From positions 11,728,804 to 11,792,803 of the forward strand of contig OX235277.1 in assembly GCA_944472155.2 (NCBI GenBank): DNA of 64,000 nucleotides. Direction: 5' to 3'. The stretch is from Trichobilharzia szidati. Lineage: Eukaryota > Platyhelminthes > Trematoda > Strigeidida > Schistosomatidae. Shown here piece after piece: positions 60,383 to 64,000 of this stretch. Both the position numbers and the translations under genes were made by a program. Within the stretch, counting starts at the first letter, position 1. Each line of letters begins with the position of its first letter. The notes below the pieces were generated by a model. The model worked only from the letters and a program-made list of their open reading frames with translations, was not told the DNA's origin and did no database searches.

Positions 60383-60602
60383 GACTTCCGTTTTCTGTAG
60401 CGCAATGGATCCAGTTTACGGAAAAAAATTGATTGAGCAGTTCGGGTGTTTCATCCTTGTCGTGCTTCTCTGCTTATTGACCGTTTTAGCTCAGTTCTGA
60501 CGGTCAATAAGCAAAAAAGCATGACATGGATGAAACACGCGAACTTCTAAATCAATTTCTTTTCTTTAAACTGAATCCATTGCGCTACAGAAAACCGAAG
60601 TC
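60383..60602. repeat. Long foldback, about 100-nt arms
   Basis: The left arm starts gacttccgttttctgtagcg, the right arm ends with cgctacagaaaaccgaagtc. Arms of about 100 nt are some 85% identical, with a loop near ttttagctcagttctga. It could be a MITE-like palindrome or, if transcribed, a long hairpin RNA. Confidence 0.8.
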
Positions 60603-61193
60603 AGTGGTGACCTCTACAGTGTATGTTTATTAAAACCCTCAAACACATGCATTTACCCTTCTTCATTTCAAATCATGCAAATATTTGGAAAAAGTATGCA
60701 TTCAATAATTCTATTTTGTAGTTGCTTACATACTGTTACAAAGAGTTATCCCACTGGATAAGGATTCTTCTCATTGTCTGCCACAGTTAGTCACGCAATA
60801 TCCATCAGTTTATAAGCAAACTATGGGTCAATTATGCGAAATTATTCATTATGAATTGAAATGACTGAAGTGATGTTTTTAACTGATACGACACTGATCA
60901 GTTGAAGAATAATCTTTGCATAATCTCGTTCCGAAGCTGTATAGCTACACAGTGTTCTTATAGATCAAGGAAATATCTATACTGTTGATTCTTCATACTG
61001 GTTGAAGTTTGAAACTCCTGACTTTGCTTCTCATGTATTCTGTATCACTTTCCATTTTGAACGATACTCCTTTATTCAAGTGCTTGTAGTTTCAGTGGTA
61101 ATCACTCCTGAGTGATACTCATTATTGTTGATGTTTTTAAGTTGCACGATTGATTATTTCCTTGACATTTTATTTCATGTGCCTTGTTCCCAG

Positions 61194-61349
61194 CTGATAC
61201 AAACATCTCAACTTCCAGAATATTTTATGACTGTACACATTCGAAGTGATGTTGCGAGAAGGGATATTTTATGCCCATCTACGCCTTTTTACTTTATGTC
61301 ACCGAATTCACTCCGCAGTATCCGACCGCCCTTCTATCTACATAAGTGA
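61194..61349 (+). CDS. Candidate terminal exon, unrecognised
   Basis: Strong acceptor (tttcatgtgccttgttcccag) followed by an open frame LIQTSQLPEYFMTVHIRSDV and on to a stop at 61,349, rich in proline and arginine at its end. No domain recognised. Confidence 0.3.
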   Translation: MIQTSQLPEYFMTVHIRSDVARRDILCPSTPFYFMSPNSLRSIRPPFYLHK

Positions 61350-61488
61350 TTTCATTTAACATCATAATAAAGTAGACCCATTTCACACGACTTGTTGAGA
61401 AAAGACCTAAAGGAACCGTGTATGACATCTGGCCAGTTGCTGAATATGCGCGTAATATTCTGATTGTCATAACTGCCTCACTTTGTGG

Positions 61489-61705
61489 TTAAAAGTTCAC
61501 ATAGTTTTCAATTAGCGTTTGTGTAGAAAGATCAAATATCCGAGAACACTCAGATTCACAACTAATGATTTCTGATTTCGCAGATTTTGAAGGACGTAAC
61601 GCAAAGTTGTCCTCAAAGACACAGGAAATGATATGTGTTGTGTTTATCTGAATAAATGAGGACATTTTAGAATTTTTACAAGATACTGTTGCCTGAAGGA
61701 ATGTT
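61489..61705 (-). other. Alternative minus-strand exon candidate
   Basis: The minus frame 61,866-61,489 has a plausible acceptor (aataacattccttcag) near 61,691 and reads ATVSCKNSKMSSFIQINTTH to a stop at 61,489. Nothing else supports it. Confidence 0.2.
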
Positions 61706-62018
61706 ATTACAAAATGGTATACAGAGTGACATTGAAGCAATAAGAAGGAAGTTGAAATAGTTGGAATTGGATGAATGTTTAGTGTGAGTAGTCGGAAATA
61801 AAACACTTTCGAATTCCAATCTTCAGACTGAAATCCGCTAAGGAATGAAAAATTATTAATAGTCAACAGAGAATTAGTTGAATGAGGAATGAGAAAGTAA
61901 TTAGAGTACTCTTAAGCCAACAGAATTCATGTGATAATTGTTGAAATGAAATTTATCTCATTTAGTGAGTTCATTGAACACACAACACCTTTTTTATTCG
62001 TCTGTTATCCTATAACAG

Positions 62019-62148
62019 GTCTGGTAATGAATAATCCTGTGATTATAAGTTGTCTTAATCCGGAGAGGAGTACTGAGTGTCTATGTGGAAAGTCAGTGGA
62101 ATTAAATGCCATTTCAGACATTTTTAGTCTAAATATTCCCCTGTTAAG
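62019..62148 (+). CDS. Candidate internal exon, unrecognised
   Basis: 130 nt between a very good acceptor (cgtctgttatcctataacag) and the donor AAG/GTAAAT. Frame enters in phase 1 and leaves in phase 2, reading LVMNNPVIISCLNPERSTEC and later LNAISDIFSLNIPLL. This is the most convincing of the plus-strand exon candidates, but no homologue is recognised. Confidence 0.4.
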
Positions 62149-64000
62149 GTAAATCAACTTTCTATGCAGTGCATAGATAACAGTCTAGTGTCTCTGTTTT
62201 TCTCTTTTTTGAAATCAAAATTTTTCAACCAAAATTAAACAGCAACGATTTATCATTAGTAACCAAGTTGATTTGGATGACCAATTTCAGGTGGCTGATC
62301 TTTCACATAACTCTCAGTCCTAATAGCGACTGATGTCAACACGTGTGTATGATATTCATCTACTCATAATAGTGAGAAATATCTGCAATCGATTCTTGTT
62401 AGTACTAGAAGGGTGTAGCCTGAAATACTAAGAGTCTTGTGTGTTCCAGAATAATTCTGAACAAAATAACAGTTGATAACTGGTGTACATTTGGTGTATT
62501 TACGTCACGGATTTCCTTATCAAAAATAAAAGTGAGTACTCACTATATACATATATATATGTATATATACCCAATATCATCTGTATTTGTGACTGTTTCT
62601 TCATTTCTTCTGCATGCTGTTTATGTTTGCAACGAACGTTGCCTTTACCTGATTCAAATTGACCTTATTTAATATTAAAAGCTGGTGTGAAGAAGGCAGA
62701 TCCCCGTCATTGTTTGGCAATTAAATACAAAGTCTACAAACAAATGTTAAGTACAAATGAAGTTATAAAGTACTTTTATTCGTGTTCTTTCCACCTTCTT
62801 CCAACTTGCACACGATCGTACTTTTCGCGCCTTCGAATTGGCCACCAATGGCTGCTAGTTCCAATAAAAAAACGTTCAATGTTCACGTCCACTGACCTCC
62901 GTCATTCCTCAGTTTACAGTTATTTTCACTTGAAAAACTCAACCGTCTAACAACTTATTTCCATAATTTGATATAGATTCAACTTTTGAAGTTGAACAAG
63001 CCATTTTCAGAAAAGACCAAATAGTAGTTGGCATTTAATAGAAAACATACTTCCGAATTTGTTCCCACTTAACAGGTTTGAGATAGATTAAGTGTCTATT
63101 AGTTTTTGTCATGAAGGAATAACAAAACTTATTTAGCTTTACGGGATTTTGAAATAACAATGTTCAGTGGTCTAAGACAAACACGAAAAGAATAAATAGA
63201 CAGCAACATCTACTATCAAAATCTCCTTATACATAGTCTTCACTTACTTCTACAAAAAGGGATGTGAAATTCAATAATGTCAGCATCTTGCGACATAAAC
63301 TTTGCTGCTGAATGATGTTGAACCGATGTCAAGAAGTCCATGCGAACAGGTGCCTCTGTGCGTATAGTAACATAGAGCTATTTGTAAAACATCTCTAATG
63401 GATTGGGATGCGTGTTCTTTCGATATCCATTCGTTTCTTAAGCAGACAGTTTAACATTAATTCTTTTGAATATTTAATTACCATTAATTACAAGGAACTT
63501 CAACACTGCTGAATGTGTAGGCAAATAATTACACAGCAGCTTTTAACATTTGGAGATCAAGTTGATAAGTGTCTTAATAACATCACATAGAGAAACCCCA
63601 CATTAAGGAAGCTGAGAGACACCTTTCTTAACCACTCGACATTTCACACTGATGCATATATCAAAGAAAGTGAATCACGCCACTACAGAAAAGCTGTGAT
63701 GCTTACATTTTGTGGTCACACGATATTTATCTCTATGAAAATAGGAAAACCTCATTTCAAAAGTGTGATGCACATTTGCTAAGCACAAGTGACTTTCGAA
63801 CTTCAGAATTTTGGTCGTCTTTGTCTGGTTCTTCTTGTTGGAACCACAGTGTGAGCAGTTGAACGAATAAGTTCAAATCTGTCAGTAAGAGCAAATGTCA
63901 GTCAAATCAGTTGATAAATCTTCCTGATGTCTGACATCAACCTGACATTCTTTGACAATTCAAAAATCAACTAAACAGCACTAAAAGATAAATTCTGCGT
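62149..64000. other. Right end of window, no supported gene
   Basis: Short (TA)n/ATGTATA tract near 62,545-62,570. The frame 62,687-62,950 is arginine/serine-rich without a domain. Nothing else is supported. Confidence 0.4.

Overview
The window is AT-rich, intron-rich eukaryotic DNA, and its repeats point to a trematode, most likely a blood fluke (Schistosomatidae). The repeats are RTE-clade and CR1-like LINE fragments, Penelope-like elements with GIY-YIG nuclease domains, and tRNA-derived SINEs of the schistosome Sm-alpha type carrying decayed hammerhead-ribozyme segments. There are no bacterial-style operons, no rRNA and no convincing functional tRNA. The species cannot be named from the sequence alone.

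The main content is an array of duplicated small secreted-protein gene units, all on the minus strand and interleaved over about 55 kb. Family A encodes 12-cysteine knottin-like peptides. A signal-peptide exon (21,842-21,767 and 46,571-46,490) is joined in phase 1 over a 2.7-3.1 kb intron to a single terminal exon carrying all the cysteines (18,707-18,508; 43,777-43,581). Extra terminal exons lie at 18,248-18,061 and 8,936-8,749. Cysteine spacing is identical in all four, each has its own acceptor, stop and AATAAA, and the loop between cysteines 2 and 3 is highly variable.

Family B looks like schistosome micro-exon genes (MEGs). Signal-peptide exons start at 4,716, 15,021, 16,872, 30,994 and 54,560. 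Twelve-nucleotide micro-exons with canonical splice sites lie at 15,694-15,705 and 29,645-29,656, and a third at 53,552-53,563 has lost its donor. A third exon follows after introns of only 74-92 bp. The copy at 30,994-29,481 reads as an intact 50-codon secreted peptide; the others show frameshifts, stops or lost splice sites.

Layout: 1-960, spacer block D1; 2-5 kb, unit B1 and RTE/Penelope debris; 5.4-7.2 kb, Penelope and RTE remnants; 7.9-9.2 kb, A1; 9.2-11.2 kb, CR1-like element; 14-17 kb, B2 and B3; 17.2-22.2 kb, A2/A3; 22.3-28 kb, CR1, B-remnant, SINE, Penelope and RTE debris; 28.4-31.4 kb, B4; 31.6-43 kb, almost entirely transposon-derived; 43.3-46.9 kb, A4; 49-50 kb, spacer block D2; 52-54.8 kb, B5; 55-64 kb, sparse sequence with two SINE heads, a long foldback at 60.4 kb and a few plus-strand exon-like segments of unknown function.

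All splice models are read by eye from splice signals, reading phase and comparison between paralogues inside the window; there is no transcript evidence.
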